A stretch of 64,000 bases of DNA from JANQJA01 sp965267485 (GTDB lineage: Bacteria; Pseudomonadota; Gammaproteobacteria; Pseudomonadales; Azotimanducaceae), in the NCBI GenBank assembly GCA_965267485.1, contig OZ254080.1:1116001-1180000 (forward strand), written 5' to 3'. The notes beneath the pieces are model-generated. The model had not been told where the DNA came from. It saw nothing but the letters and a program-made list of their open reading frames with translations, and ran no database searches. This document shows, one piece after another, positions 36,677 to 46,137 of the stretch. The translations under genes and the position numbers were made by a program. Position 1 is the stretch's first letter. Each line of letters begins with the position of its first letter.

Positions 36677-37858
36677 TCAGTCCTGGGCCAGCTTTCGCAG
36701 TCTCGCCGATCCAATCGCCAGCAGCACCGCGATACTCGTCAGCAGGTAGAGGCCGGCGCTGAAGCCGCCGGTCGCATCGTACAGCAGACCCAGCGTCACG
36801 GGCCCAAGCACGCCGCCAACCTCGGCAGCAGAGAAGAACAGCCCGCTGGCGACGCCGGCATACCGCTCGCCGATACCCGGCAGTTCGACGAGGGTGAGAA
36901 TGAGTACCGTCATCAGCGATGATCTTGCGATGCCCTGCAGGAGCAGACCGGTGAACAGCATGGGTTCGGATGCAAATTGCAGCAGCAGGCTCGCAAGCGC
37001 GGCCGAGATGCTGAGGCCGATCAGAATCGGGAAACGCCGGCCCGGTGTGGCGAGCCTCGGAATCAGCAGCGAACCGGCGAGACCGATGACCGTTGGAATC
37101 GCTGCCCAGTAGCCTGCTTCGGTAATCGTCATGCCACCGGCGTGAAGGAGTTCTGGCAGCCAGTTGTTCAGCCCGTGATTGAACAGGAAGACGCCGATGC
37201 TCATGAGCAGTACGAGAATGACGGCCGGCTGTCCGACGAGGTCCCGGATCATTCCCGTTTGTGGCACACCGGGTTCGCTGTCGCTGCCCGCCCGGCCTTC
37301 GCCGGTGATCGTACTCACGACGAGCCAGAACACGACGGCGGCGACGGCGACCGCGGACCACAGGAACATGACCTCGCGCCAGGAGCCGAACATCGGGAGC
37401 AGCACCGAGTGGGTCATCGTCAGCGATACGATGCCGCCGATCGCAGGGCCGGTCATGTAGATACCCATCGCGAGTCCGCGACTCGACCCCTCGAAGTGAC
37501 CGGTGACGACCTTCGGCGCACCGGCTGACACAATCGGGCCGCCGAGGCCAAACAGCATGACTGCCAGCAGCAGTTCGATATAGCTGTCGGCAAAGCCTCG
37601 CGCCAGCACCGACAGCCCGATGAGCAGTCCGCCGAGGCTCAGTGCGAACCGCGCACCGAGTCGGTCCAGCAACATGCCGCAGGGGATGGCCGAAAAGATA
37701 TAGACGAGTTGCCACGCGCCCATCGTCGTACCCATGGCGGTGTTGCTGATGCCAAGCTCGCCGGTGATCTCACCAACGAGTGGCGCAAGGCTCGTCGCGG
37801 CGAGCCCGAACGCGCCATAGAGGAGCCAGACGCCCCCCAGCAGCAGCCAGCGGGTCAC
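36677..37858 (-). CDS. MFS transporter
   Basis: A 393-residue carrier with about 12 membrane segments and GTG start. GISNTAMGTTMGAWQLVYIFSA and MLLDRLGARFALSLGGLLIG (motif A-like) identify the superfamily, resembling the CynX/nitrate-nitrite-like group of MFS carriers. The start overlaps the patatin-like gene stop as GTGA, so it is the last gene of a five-gene minus-strand operon. The cargo is unknown. Confidence 0.88.
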   Translation of the reverse strand: MTRWLLLGGVWLLYGAFGLAATSLAPLVGEITGELGISNTAMGTTMGAWQLVYIFSAIPCGMLLDRLGARFALSLGGLLIGLSVLARGFADSYIELLLAVMLFGLGGPIVSAGAPKVVTGHFEGSSRGLAMGIYMTGPAIGGIVSLTMTHSVLLPMFGSWREVMFLWSAVAVAAVVFWLVVSTITGEGRAGSDSEPGVPQTGMIRDLVGQPAVILVLLMSIGVFLFNHGLNNWLPELLHAGGMTITEAGYWAAIPTVIGLAGSLLIPRLATPGRRFPILIGLSISAALASLLLQFASEPMLFTGLLLQGIARSSLMTVLILTLVELPGIGERYAGVASGLFFSAAEVGGVLGPVTLGLLYDATGGFSAGLYLLTSIAVLLAIGSARLRKLAQD

Positions 37859-39336
37859 GCGTGCTTGTAGATGGGCTGGTCTTCGAGCTTGTCCAGGATG
37901 CGATCCAGCGTGAAGCTGATCTTGGTGCAGTTTCGGATCATTTCGACCCGGGGCCAGGTGGCCTTTTCACCCTCGCGGATCAGCGTGCTGGTTTCGTGCT
38001 CGGTGAGCACCGCGAGCAGCTTCCTCGGGTCCCAGAACTTCTGGCGCGGAATGATGTTGATGTCGGCCGTGTAGTCCTGGGTCGCGATCGAGTAGAACAT
38101 GCGCGTCCAGACGTTGATCGGGTACATGTCCTGCACGACCTGCATGGCAAACGGGTAGGTGGCGCGCAGCCACTGCCGCGTTGCGTTCTGGTTGATTTCC
38201 CAGAGCCTGCCGAAGATATCGTCCCGCGACTGCGAGTCGACGAGCGACCACAGCACGATCGGATTGGTCTGGCTGGTGATGAAATGGTTGACGCCGTACA
38301 GGCGCGAGAGTCGCTTGGCCGGCAGATCGTCGGTGACGGAGCCGTCGACCCACTGCCGCGAGGGGACGTACGGCACGCGCTTGCCCTTGCGATCCTTGGC
38401 CGCCAGGGTCACCGGCGGGAAGATACCCGGAATGGCGCACGAAGCCAGCACGGCTTCCCGGATGCAGACGCTCGGCGAAGTCACCGCGTTCAGCAGCCGT
38501 GATTGCTGATGGATCTCGCGGGGCGACACCGAAATGTTGATGCGACGCCCGGTTGCCTCGAACGCCTCGGCGAATGTCATGTCGGGAATGTTGTGCTCGA
38601 TGAACTTGCGGAGGTCCTCGACGCCCATTTGCGAGTTGCCCTTGGCAACCTCGGCCTCGATTTCGGTCTCCTCGTCGAACACGCTGACAATCGTCTTGGG
38701 TTCAAAGATTTCGGACAGGTCGTCCGTGCTGCGAGTGCCGAGGATCGCGGTCACCAGCGAGCCGGCGCTGGCGCCGGAAATGACGTTGGGCAGTAGATTC
38801 TGCTCGAACAGCGTTTTGATCACGCCGACATGGAACGGGCCGAGTGCGCCCGCACCCGAAAGCATGAGGCCGGTGCGGCCAAAACAGTGGCTGGCCCGGC
38901 GGAAGAAATCGAGCTTCTCGGCCTTGGAGATTGTGCGTCCGTCGACGTCGGCGATTTGCTGCAGCGCCTCGGCCTGCTCGTTGATGTAGTCCGTAACCAG
39001 CTGCTTGGTGCCGAACTTGGCCTTGCGGTACAGCCGCCCTGAGCCCATGCCACCCATGTTCCCGTGCACGCCTTCGTTGAGGTAGTACAGCAGGCGATGG
39101 GGGTCGCCGGCGGCGCGGATCTCCCGCAGTTCGTCGAGGCGCTTGCGAATGACCTTGTAGTCGAAGCGGCTGCTCTCGTCGACTTTCTTCCAGATGGCAT
39201 TGCCGGTGCGCTCATCGTGCGCGATCGCGGCGGCCTTCCACTCGTCATACGTGGTGGCATTGTCCATGCGACGAACCTCGGTTCGGCGCGAAGCCGCAGG
39301 AACTTCCCGCAGGCGTGAGGAGGTGCTAGATGCCAT
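37855..39336 (-). CDS. Patatin-like phospholipase with DUF3336 N-terminal region
   Basis: A 493-residue protein. The N-terminal 150 residues (DEWKAAAIAHDERTGNAIWK, then DPHRLLYYLNEGVHGNMGG) match the DUF3336 region found before bacterial and fungal triacylglycerol-lipase-like patatins. The catalytic part has the oxyanion-type GAGALGPFHVG, nucleophile serine in GASAGS and Asp in VDGSVTDDLP. No signal peptide is visible. It should hydrolyse phospho- or neutral lipids. An in-frame ATG at 39267 is an alternative start. It sits in an operon with thymidine kinase upstream and an MFS carrier downstream. Confidence 0.9.
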   Translation of the reverse strand: MASSTSSRLREVPAASRRTEVRRMDNATTYDEWKAAAIAHDERTGNAIWKKVDESSRFDYKVIRKRLDELREIRAAGDPHRLLYYLNEGVHGNMGGMGSGRLYRKAKFGTKQLVTDYINEQAEALQQIADVDGRTISKAEKLDFFRRASHCFGRTGLMLSGAGALGPFHVGVIKTLFEQNLLPNVISGASAGSLVTAILGTRSTDDLSEIFEPKTIVSVFDEETEIEAEVAKGNSQMGVEDLRKFIEHNIPDMTFAEAFEATGRRINISVSPREIHQQSRLLNAVTSPSVCIREAVLASCAIPGIFPPVTLAAKDRKGKRVPYVPSRQWVDGSVTDDLPAKRLSRLYGVNHFITSQTNPIVLWSLVDSQSRDDIFGRLWEINQNATRQWLRATYPFAMQVVQDMYPINVWTRMFYSIATQDYTADINIIPRQKFWDPRKLLAVLTEHETSTLIREGEKATWPRVEMIRNCTKISFTLDRILDKLEDQPIYKHA

Positions 39337-39377
39337 CTGACCGTCCCTTGATCATGTTGTGTTGCACAATGTATCCC

Positions 39378-39971
39378 TTAATCCCGACTATTGAAAGCCT
39401 CCATGAAATGCTTGCGGCACATGGAAACGTAGCGGTCGTTGCCGCCGATCGCGACCTGATCGCCGTCGGTGATGGCGCGTCCTTCCTCGTCGATACGCAG
39501 TACCATCGTCGCCTTTCGGCCACACTCGCAGATCGCTTTGATCTCGTTCAGGTTATCGGCCAGCGCGAGCAAATATTGACTGCCTTCGAACGGCTCGCCG
39601 CGGAAGTCTGTTCGCAGGCCATAGGCGAGCACCGGAATGCCCAACTCATCGCAGACGCGCGCCAGTTGAAGCACCTGCTCGCGTTTGAGGAACTGCGCCT
39701 CGTCGACCATAACGCAATGAACCGTGCCCGCGCCCCGCACGAGTTCGAAGAGATCGGTGTCGCCGGTAAAGGTCTCCGCGTCGGCCTTGAGGCCAATGCG
39801 CGAAGTGATCTGGCCGACCCTGTAACGGTCGTCCAGCTTCGGTGAGAGCAGGAGCGTCTGCATGCCACGCTCCTGGTAGTTGTAGCTCGACTGAAGCAGG
39901 GTCGTCGTCTTCCCGGCGTTCATCGAGGAGTAATAGAAAAAGAGCTTTGCCACGGCACGAGTGTACCGCAC
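39378..39971 (-). CDS. tdk: Thymidine kinase
   Basis: A 197-residue type II thymidine kinase. SMNAGKTTTLLQSS is the P-loop, VMVDEAQFL the Asp-Glu-Gln catalytic segment and AYGLRTDFRGEPFEGS the lasso region. CECGRK and a later CRKH provide the zinc-site cysteines. It phosphorylates thymidine for salvage. The GTG at 39971 is given; a second GTG at 39953, starting VAKLFFYYSS, matches the usual length better. It lies inside an operon of hydrolases, 41 bases before the patatin-like gene. Confidence 0.95.
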   Translation of the reverse strand: MRYTRAVAKLFFYYSSMNAGKTTTLLQSSYNYQERGMQTLLLSPKLDDRYRVGQITSRIGLKADAETFTGDTDLFELVRGAGTVHCVMVDEAQFLKREQVLQLARVCDELGIPVLAYGLRTDFRGEPFEGSQYLLALADNLNEIKAICECGRKATMVLRIDEEGRAITDGDQVAIGGNDRYVSMCRKHFMEAFNSRD

Positions 39972-39986
39972 AAGCGAGGCAGTGGA

Positions 39987-40670
39987 TCAGCCGGCGAGGC
40001 GGTTCGCAATGATGCGATAGACGTCGGGTGAAAAGCCGAGCCCGATGTGTGTGGTGCGCACCTCGATGTGTTCGACGTCGGCCGACTTGTGATCGATACA
40101 GGCCTGCCAGCTCACGACGCCGTCGAACTTCGAGTAGATCGCAGTGACGGGGACGCGGAGCGGAATACGATCGCGCGCCTCGACCTCACGCTCGATCCAG
40201 TCGAGCATGTCGTTGTCGCCGAAGGCAGCGGCCACCTGCGTGTATTTGGGGCCGCCGACGATCGGGCTGCCGAGCGTGATGACCTGTTGTACGGCATCGG
40301 GGAGTTCCCTTGCGACCTCGCGGGCGAGATAGCCGCCGAGGCTCCAGCCGATGAGTGTGACCTTCTCACCGCGTTCGCGCGCCTCGATCTGCGTTCGTTG
40401 CGTGAGCGTATCGATGAGTGCCATCACGTCACCGTCATTGCGCCCGACGTCCCACCCGGCGGCGTCGTAGCCGAGCCAGGTGAGGTAGCGGCGAAGTGCC
40501 GACGTCGATGAATCACCAGCGCCGAAGCCGGGAAAGACGAGCACACGATCACCGTTGCCCTTGGGGGCACTCATGAGCGCAGGGGTGTTGAAGAGCAGGC
40601 GCGGGAACTCGATCCAGGTCAGGGTCTCGTTCAGCATCCGCGATCGCGGTGGCGGTGTCAGGTTGTTCAT
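39987..40670 (-). CDS. Alpha/beta hydrolase
   Basis: A 227-residue soluble alpha/beta hydrolase. VLVFPGFGAGDSST is the oxyanion loop and Ser110 in GWSLGGYLAR the nucleophile. YSKFDGVVSW and THIGLGFSP near the C-terminus hold likely Asp and His. It looks like the small serine-esterase/PGAP1-like group. The substrate is unknown. It lies 15 bases upstream of tdk and 31 bases downstream of another hydrolase gene. Confidence 0.83.
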   Translation of the reverse strand: MNNLTPPPRSRMLNETLTWIEFPRLLFNTPALMSAPKGNGDRVLVFPGFGAGDSSTSALRRYLTWLGYDAAGWDVGRNDGDVMALIDTLTQRTQIEARERGEKVTLIGWSLGGYLAREVARELPDAVQQVITLGSPIVGGPKYTQVAAAFGDNDMLDWIEREVEARDRIPLRVPVTAIYSKFDGVVSWQACIDHKSADVEHIEVRTTHIGLGFSPDVYRIIANRLAG

Positions 40671-40701
40671 GGCTCTTGTACGCGTCCGGGCGCGCCTCGG
40701 A

Positions 40702-41484
40702 CTATTCGGCGGTTCGAGCGGCCTTGCGGTCGCCGCGCCGACCCTCGATCGTGGCCACGAGGTAATCGAGCGCGTAGTTCAGGTCTTCCACCGGAATCTC
40801 CGGATGCAGCCCGGGATTGGCAAGAATGCGTTTGTCGTCGGAGGCCAGTGCGTCGAACGCTCGCAGATAGCCTTCTCGCGGAAAGAGTTCATCTTCGAGC
40901 TGCATCATGAAGAGGACCGGGCAGGTAATGCTTGCTGCAGCCCGCTCGAACGCCTCGACGTGGGGAAACGGTGCACGACCCATCGAATCCTGTATGCCGA
41001 AGAGGCCCAACACCGCCGCGATGACATCGTCTCTTGAAGCAATGAGGGGGAAGCCGAAGATTGAGCCCATCGAGAGCCCCCAGTAGGCAAGCTTGCCCTT
41101 GCCAACCTCGGGCAATGCCTGGATCGCGTCGATCGCCACGGTCCAGTCTGCCGTCATGTCGTCCAGTGCGGCGTCGCGCGTGAACTCGGGCCAGAACGCG
41201 TCGCGACCGCCATCGCCCTGCGCGCGCAGCCCGTGTACGGGCCCGTCGATCGAGAGCACCGGCAGGCCGTGGTCCTGTGAGATTCGTCGGGCGAACGAGG
41301 CAATCGGCGGCTGGTAGCGGTCGCCGGAGGCACCGTGGCCGAAGCAGACAAGCGTCTTGCCGGGCGTCGGGTCTGCCGGCATCCAGCAGGCGCCGGTAAT
41401 GTCGCGCGCGCCATCACGCCGGATGCGGAACTCACGGTTCGGCGTTCCGTCCGGTGCCGTGTTGTCTGTCCAGTCGATCTTCAC
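40702..41484 (-). CDS. Alpha/beta hydrolase (dienelactone-hydrolase-like)
   Basis: A 260-residue alpha/beta hydrolase with GTG start after GGGAGG. FGHGASGDRYQPPI is the oxyanion region and Ser138 in GLSMGS the nucleophile. PVLFMMQLEDELFPRE holds the acidic residue, and a C-terminal HPEIP segment the likely His. It resembles prolyl-oligopeptidase/dienelactone-type hydrolases. It is the first gene of the 41.5-36.7 kb minus-strand operon and is divergent from the GMC oxidoreductase gene. Confidence 0.8.
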   Translation of the reverse strand: MKIDWTDNTAPDGTPNREFRIRRDGARDITGACWMPADPTPGKTLVCFGHGASGDRYQPPIASFARRISQDHGLPVLSIDGPVHGLRAQGDGGRDAFWPEFTRDAALDDMTADWTVAIDAIQALPEVGKGKLAYWGLSMGSIFGFPLIASRDDVIAAVLGLFGIQDSMGRAPFPHVEAFERAAASITCPVLFMMQLEDELFPREGYLRAFDALASDDKRILANPGLHPEIPVEDLNYALDYLVATIEGRRGDRKAARTAE

Positions 41485-41567
41485 CCGGTGGCCTCCCCGC
41501 TGGTGTTCGGTGATTTGTGGTCAGTCGCTGATAGAATCATGGGATCAGAAGCAAGACAACTCGAATC

Positions 41568-43160
41568 ATGTACGACTACATCATCGTGGGTGCCGGTTCT
41601 GCCGGATGTGTGCTGGCCAACCGGCTGACGGAAGATCCCGATACGTCAGTGCTGCTGCTGGAGGCGGGCTCGCAGGACAAGAGTCCCTTCATTCACATGC
41701 CGGCGGGCGTTGGGCAACTGATTGGCGGCAGGGCGTTCAACTGGGGATTCGATACCGCGCCTGAACCGAATCTCGATGACCGGCAGCTTTACTGGCCGCG
41801 GGGCAAGGGGCTTGGCGGCTCGAGCTCCATCAACGGGATGGTCTACATCCGCGGGCACGCGCAGGATTACGATCGGTGGCGGCAGCTTGGCAATGAAGGC
41901 TGGAGCTATGACGAGGTGCTGCCCTATTTCCGCAAGTCGATGAACCAGGAGCGCGGTGAGGACGAGTATCACGGTGTGGGCGGGCCGCTCAATGTCAAGG
42001 ATTCGCACGCGCCCCTGCCCACGCATGAGCGCTTCATCGAGGCGGGCAAACAGGCCGGCTACAAGTACAACCCGGATTTCAATGGTGCTGACCAGGAGGG
42101 CGTAGGCCCCTATCAGCTCACCAAGGTGGGCACGCAGCGATGCAGCGCGGCGAAGGCCTACCTCACGCCAGTTCTCGATCGCCCGAACCTGACGGTGCTG
42201 ACCGAAGCGCGGCTGACGCAGATCCTGCTGGAAGAAAAGCGCGCGACCGGCGTTGAGTACGAACAGAAGGGCAAGGTGGTGCGCGCATCCGCCTCGAAGG
42301 AAGTACTGCTGTGCGCGGGCGCAGTACAGTCCCCGCAGTTGCTGCAGCTTTCGGGAATCGGCGACCCGGCGGACCTGTCGAAAGTCGGCATCGCCACGAT
42401 TCATGAGCTGCCCGGTGTCGGCAAGAACCTGCAGGATCACCTCGACGTCGTCGTCCAGTACCACGTGACCGACCCGAAGATGTCACTCGAAGGGACCATC
42501 AAGCTGTGGAAGTTGCCGTTCATCTTCCTGCAGTACCTCATGTTCAAGAATGGGCCGGCGACAGACAACCCGCTCGAGGCCGGTGCGTTCCTGAAGACGC
42601 GTGATGATCTCGAGGTGCCTGATATCCAGCTGCACTTCATTCCGGTGTTCATGATCGATCACGGGCGCCAGCGTGGGCCGGGCCCGGGCATGTGCATCCA
42701 CGTGTGCCAGCTGCGGCCCGAGAGTCGCGGCACCGTGTCGCTGGCGTCAGCGGATCCCTTCGCCGACCCGGTGATCCAGGCCAACTATCTCGATTCTGAC
42801 GAGGACACGAAGGCGCTGGTCGAAGGCGTCAGGATTGCACGAAAGATATTCAAGACGGAGGCGTTCAGCAGCTTCCTCGGCGAAGAGTACGAGGAGAGCC
42901 GTGGCGCGGAAACAGACGACGAGATCGAGGCCTTCATCCGGCGTACCGCCGAGACGATTTACCATCCGGTCGGCACGTGCAAGATGGGGCACGATGACCT
43001 CGCCGTGGTTGATGCGAGACTGCGGGTGCGCGGTGTCGAGCGGCTTCGCGTGGTCGATGCGTCGGTGATGCCGACGCTGGTTGGCGGCAACACGAATGCC
43101 CCCACGATCATGATCGCCGAAAAGGCGGCGGACATGATCCGCGAGGACAACGCGAGCTGA
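41568..43160 (+). CDS. GMC-family flavin oxidoreductase (choline dehydrogenase-like)
   Basis: A 530-residue FAD enzyme. MYDYIIVGAGSAGCVLANRL is the ADP-binding start, LYWPRGKGLGGSSSINGMVYIRG and LLCAGAVQSPQLLQLSGIG are the two GMC signatures, and the C-terminal HPVGTCKMGHD plus GGNTNAPTIMIAEKAADMI contain the catalytic His and Asn. Members oxidise choline, alkanols or glycols. Although a betaine module exists 27 kb away, nothing here proves choline as substrate. The dienelactone hydrolase-like gene lies 58 bases downstream. Confidence 0.93.
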   Translation: MYDYIIVGAGSAGCVLANRLTEDPDTSVLLLEAGSQDKSPFIHMPAGVGQLIGGRAFNWGFDTAPEPNLDDRQLYWPRGKGLGGSSSINGMVYIRGHAQDYDRWRQLGNEGWSYDEVLPYFRKSMNQERGEDEYHGVGGPLNVKDSHAPLPTHERFIEAGKQAGYKYNPDFNGADQEGVGPYQLTKVGTQRCSAAKAYLTPVLDRPNLTVLTEARLTQILLEEKRATGVEYEQKGKVVRASASKEVLLCAGAVQSPQLLQLSGIGDPADLSKVGIATIHELPGVGKNLQDHLDVVVQYHVTDPKMSLEGTIKLWKLPFIFLQYLMFKNGPATDNPLEAGAFLKTRDDLEVPDIQLHFIPVFMIDHGRQRGPGPGMCIHVCQLRPESRGTVSLASADPFADPVIQANYLDSDEDTKALVEGVRIARKIFKTEAFSSFLGEEYEESRGAETDDEIEAFIRRTAETIYHPVGTCKMGHDDLAVVDARLRVRGVERLRVVDASVMPTLVGGNTNAPTIMIAEKAADMIREDNAS

Positions 43161-43218
43161 GCGCACGAGCCTCGGCACGAGGGGTGGTGCAGCTCGAGGA
43201 TGAAACAAGGAGAACGCG

Positions 43219-43971
43219 ATGGAGATCATCACAGTCGACGTCCAGGGAAGCTCGATGGAGGTCTTCCTGTTCATGCCCGAGGGCGACGGCCCCCACCCGG
43301 GCCTTGTGCTCGCACAACACATCCCCGTCGGCCACACCGGCATCGAGAACGACGAATTTACCCTGACGACCGCACAGAGGTTCGCCGACAACGGCTATGC
43401 CGTTGCCGTCCCGTTCATCTTCCACTGGTGGCCGAAAGAAGCGGACATTACCCTCAAGCGCGACGAGAGCCGGGACGACTGGATGGTTGCCGACGTGCGT
43501 GCGGCGTTCGATCTGCTCACGCGCCACGACGATGTCGATGAACACCGTATCGGCATTGCAGGACACTGCTGGGGTGGCCGCGTTGCGTGGCTCGGCGCCT
43601 GCCATATTCCGGCGCTTGCGGCCTGTGCCATCTTCTACGGTGGCCGCGTCAAAATAGCGATGGGCGAAGGAAACGTGCCGCCGATCGAGCTGGCGGGCCA
43701 GATCCGTTGTCCGGTCGCAGGCTTCTTTGGCAATAATGACAAGAATCCGACGCCGGAAGATGTGGATGACTATGCTGCGGCGCTCGACGCGGCAGGCGTT
43801 GCCCATGAGTTCCATCGTTACGATGGTGCCGGCCACGCCTTCCAGAATTTTCCGACGCCCGAGCGCTACAACGAGGCGGCAAGCGAAGATGCCTGGCGCA
43901 GGGTGCTCGCGTTTTTCGGTCGCGAGCTTGCGGCGGGTACAGGCCAGGATCAGAGAGGGGAGGGAGCGTGA
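43219..43971 (+). CDS. Dienelactone hydrolase family protein
   Basis: A 250-residue hydrolase with AAGGAG before the ATG. Cys117 in GHCWGG is the cysteine nucleophile characteristic of dienelactone hydrolases, with Asp in GNNDKNPTPED and His in GAGHAFQNF. It would cleave lactone or thioester rings in ring-cleavage pathways, but no ring-cleavage dioxygenase is adjacent. Its stop overlaps the carboxylesterase start as TGATG. Confidence 0.9.
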   Translation: MEIITVDVQGSSMEVFLFMPEGDGPHPGLVLAQHIPVGHTGIENDEFTLTTAQRFADNGYAVAVPFIFHWWPKEADITLKRDESRDDWMVADVRAAFDLLTRHDDVDEHRIGIAGHCWGGRVAWLGACHIPALAACAIFYGGRVKIAMGEGNVPPIELAGQIRCPVAGFFGNNDKNPTPEDVDDYAAALDAAGVAHEFHRYDGAGHAFQNFPTPERYNEAASEDAWRRVLAFFGRELAAGTGQDQRGEGA

Positions 43972-45554
43972 TGCAAAGACGAGCCTTGTTAAAGGGCGCA
44001 GCCGCCGCGGGATTGCTGGCGTCGAGTTCGGCTGTCCGGTCGCTGCCAACGGCGGTCAGCCCGATCGTCAGGACGGTGGCCGGCCCGGTCATCGGCTACC
44101 AGGAAGAGGGGGTCTTTCAGTTCAAGGGGCTTCGGTATGCCGAGCCGCCGCTGGGTGAGCTTCGTTTTCGACCGCCCCGTAAGCTCAAGCCCTGGAAGCA
44201 GCCGGCCAGTGCGCTGAACTTCGGCGCCGCGTCGATGCAGCTGTCGAGCGGTGGCAGCGCCGTTTCCTACCCGGGCGCTGTTGGCCCGGCACTGAATCAG
44301 GTGTTCGGTTCCGGCCGCGACCGAATCACGATGGACGAGGACTGCCTGTATCTCAACGTATGGTCGGGTGGGCTGAGTGGTCCTCCCCGCCCGGTCATGG
44401 TGTGGTTCCACGGCGGTGGGCACAACTACGGTTCGGGTAGCTGGCCGGCCTACGACGGTCACAATCTGGCACGCGACCATGACGTCGTCGTGGTGACCGT
44501 CAATCACCGCCTCAACGTGTTCGGATTTATGGCGGCGGGTGACAACCCCGGCGAGTCCGTCAATGCGGGGGAGCTCGATCTCGTCGCTTCCCTCGAGTGG
44601 GTGAGGGACAACATCGCCGCGTTCGGTGGCGATCCGGACAACGTGACGATTTTCGGCCAGTCCGGCGGCGGCTCAAAGGTGAGCCACTGTCTGGTCATGC
44701 CTGCGGCGGCCGGCCTTGTGCACAAGGGCATCATCCAGAGCGGCGGCGGACTGTCGTCTGGCAGCATGGATGATGCGATGGAGACCGCCGACAAGGTGGC
44801 GCGAGAGCTCGGGCTGCGTCGCCGGCAGATCGGCAAACTGCAGCAGGTGCCGGCCGGGCAATTGCTGGCCGCTGCGGTCAGGGTTCGTGGCCGCTTCGGC
44901 CCGGCTGCTGACGGTACGGTTGTGCCGCATGCGCCATTCGACCCCGCTGCTGACCAGCAGCGCGACATTCCCCTCATCATTGGTCATACCAAGGATGAAC
45001 GTACGCTCTACAACATCGGCCTGCCGTGGTGGGGCTCGCTCTCTGATGCGGAACTGGCTGAGCGGGCGGAGGCGCAGTTTGGTGATCAGGGTGAGGCGGT
45101 AGTCGACGCGTGGCGTGCCGTGCACCCAACCTACTCCAATGATTACCTCTATTGCGACATCACCAACAGCCACGCCTGGCGGACCTATGGCAAGGCGGAT
45201 GCGAAAGTTGCAGCGGGCGGTGCGCCGGTCTGGGTGTACCAGTGGGACTGGGAGGCGCCGGTTGAAAACGGCATCCTGCGCTCGCCGCACACCATGGAGA
45301 TCCCGTTCGTATTCAACAACGTCGACAAGGGGCCGATCCTGCTGGGTGCGGCACCGTCGACCCGGCGCCTTGGTGTTGTCGCCAGCCGGGCGTGGACGGC
45401 GTTCGCACGTACCGGCGACCCCAATGTTGATGGCCTCCCCGAGTGGCCCGCCTACGACAGCAACGCGCGCCAGACGATGCTGTTCGACATCCAGAGCAGT
45501 GTCGCGAACGATCCGCTGGGCCGGGCGCGTGAACTCATGATGTCGCTTCGCTGA
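43971..45554 (+). CDS. Type B carboxylesterase with Tat signal
   Basis: A 527-residue protein. The ATG at 43971 follows GGGGAGGGAG; a GTG three bases upstream is also in frame. MQRRALLKGAAAAGLLASS is a twin-arginine-like signal, predicting periplasmic location. EDCLYLNVW, WFHGGGHNYGSG, Ser231 in GQSGGGSK and the His region near PHTMEIPFVF are the type B carboxylesterase/cholinesterase features. It hydrolyses carboxylic esters outside the cytosol. Coupling to the upstream dienelactone hydrolase suggests stepwise ester or lactone breakdown. Confidence 0.92.
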   Translation: MQRRALLKGAAAAGLLASSSAVRSLPTAVSPIVRTVAGPVIGYQEEGVFQFKGLRYAEPPLGELRFRPPRKLKPWKQPASALNFGAASMQLSSGGSAVSYPGAVGPALNQVFGSGRDRITMDEDCLYLNVWSGGLSGPPRPVMVWFHGGGHNYGSGSWPAYDGHNLARDHDVVVVTVNHRLNVFGFMAAGDNPGESVNAGELDLVASLEWVRDNIAAFGGDPDNVTIFGQSGGGSKVSHCLVMPAAAGLVHKGIIQSGGGLSSGSMDDAMETADKVARELGLRRRQIGKLQQVPAGQLLAAAVRVRGRFGPAADGTVVPHAPFDPAADQQRDIPLIIGHTKDERTLYNIGLPWWGSLSDAELAERAEAQFGDQGEAVVDAWRAVHPTYSNDYLYCDITNSHAWRTYGKADAKVAAGGAPVWVYQWDWEAPVENGILRSPHTMEIPFVFNNVDKGPILLGAAPSTRRLGVVASRAWTAFARTGDPNVDGLPEWPAYDSNARQTMLFDIQSSVANDPLGRARELMMSLR

Positions 45555-45594
45555 CCGGCAATAACCCGATTCAGCGCCGCGGGCGTTGACACGT

Positions 45595-46137
45595 ATGAAT
45601 GACGGCCGGGATGGTGCTGTGCCGCTTGACGAAGACGATGCCCTGGTTCGGCAGTATCAGCGAGGGAGTGCCCGGGCCTTCTCTCGCCTGTACGACAAGT
45701 ATCGCGGTCGCCTCTACGGCTACGTGCTGAAGAACTGCGCTGACCGTGATGTGGCCGGCGAACTCTTTCAGGATGTCTGGGTACGGGTACTCGCGAGCAT
45801 TGATCGCTACGAGCCCCAGGGTCGTTTTCGCCAGTGGCTGATGACCTGCGCACACAACGTGGTCGTCGACTTCTACCGCCGGGCGAAGCCGCGGGCGGAG
45901 GAGGTCGAGCCGGTCGATGAACGCTGCACGGACCAGTCGCTTGAAATTGCCGAGCGCATTGATGCGGCGGTCAGGCAGTTGCCGTTCGACCAGCGACAGG
46001 CATTCTGGCTGCGGGAGGAGTTGTCCTGCTCGGTCCAGGAGATCGCCGACATCCAGGACTGTACGCTTGAGGCGGCCAAGAGTCGGCTGCGCTATGCGTA
46101 CGGCAAGTTACGTGAACAACTGGGAGATCTGGTCTGA
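45595..46137 (+). CDS. ECF-type sigma factor
   Basis: A 180-residue sigma factor. Region 2 spans about residues 20-90 with AFSRLYDKYRGRLYGYVL, ELFQDVWVRVLASI and FRQWLMTCAHNVVVDFYRR. Region 4 contains LPFDQRQAFWLREELSCS and AAKSRLRYAYGKLREQL. An in-frame TTG at 45586 is less likely than the ATG at 45595. The stop overlaps the next start as TGATG, pairing it with a tiny membrane protein that may hold it at the membrane. The following gene is a Fur-box-preceded siderophore receptor. Confidence 0.92.
   Translation: MNDGRDGAVPLDEDDALVRQYQRGSARAFSRLYDKYRGRLYGYVLKNCADRDVAGELFQDVWVRVLASIDRYEPQGRFRQWLMTCAHNVVVDFYRRAKPRAEEVEPVDERCTDQSLEIAERIDAAVRQLPFDQRQAFWLREELSCSVQEIADIQDCTLEAAKSRLRYAYGKLREQLGDLV

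Noticed and set aside
43108..44049. 313-residue minus-strand open frame opposite the dienelactone hydrolase gene
   Set aside because: Arg- and Ala-rich shadow of a gene with an intact catalytic triad and good ribosome site.
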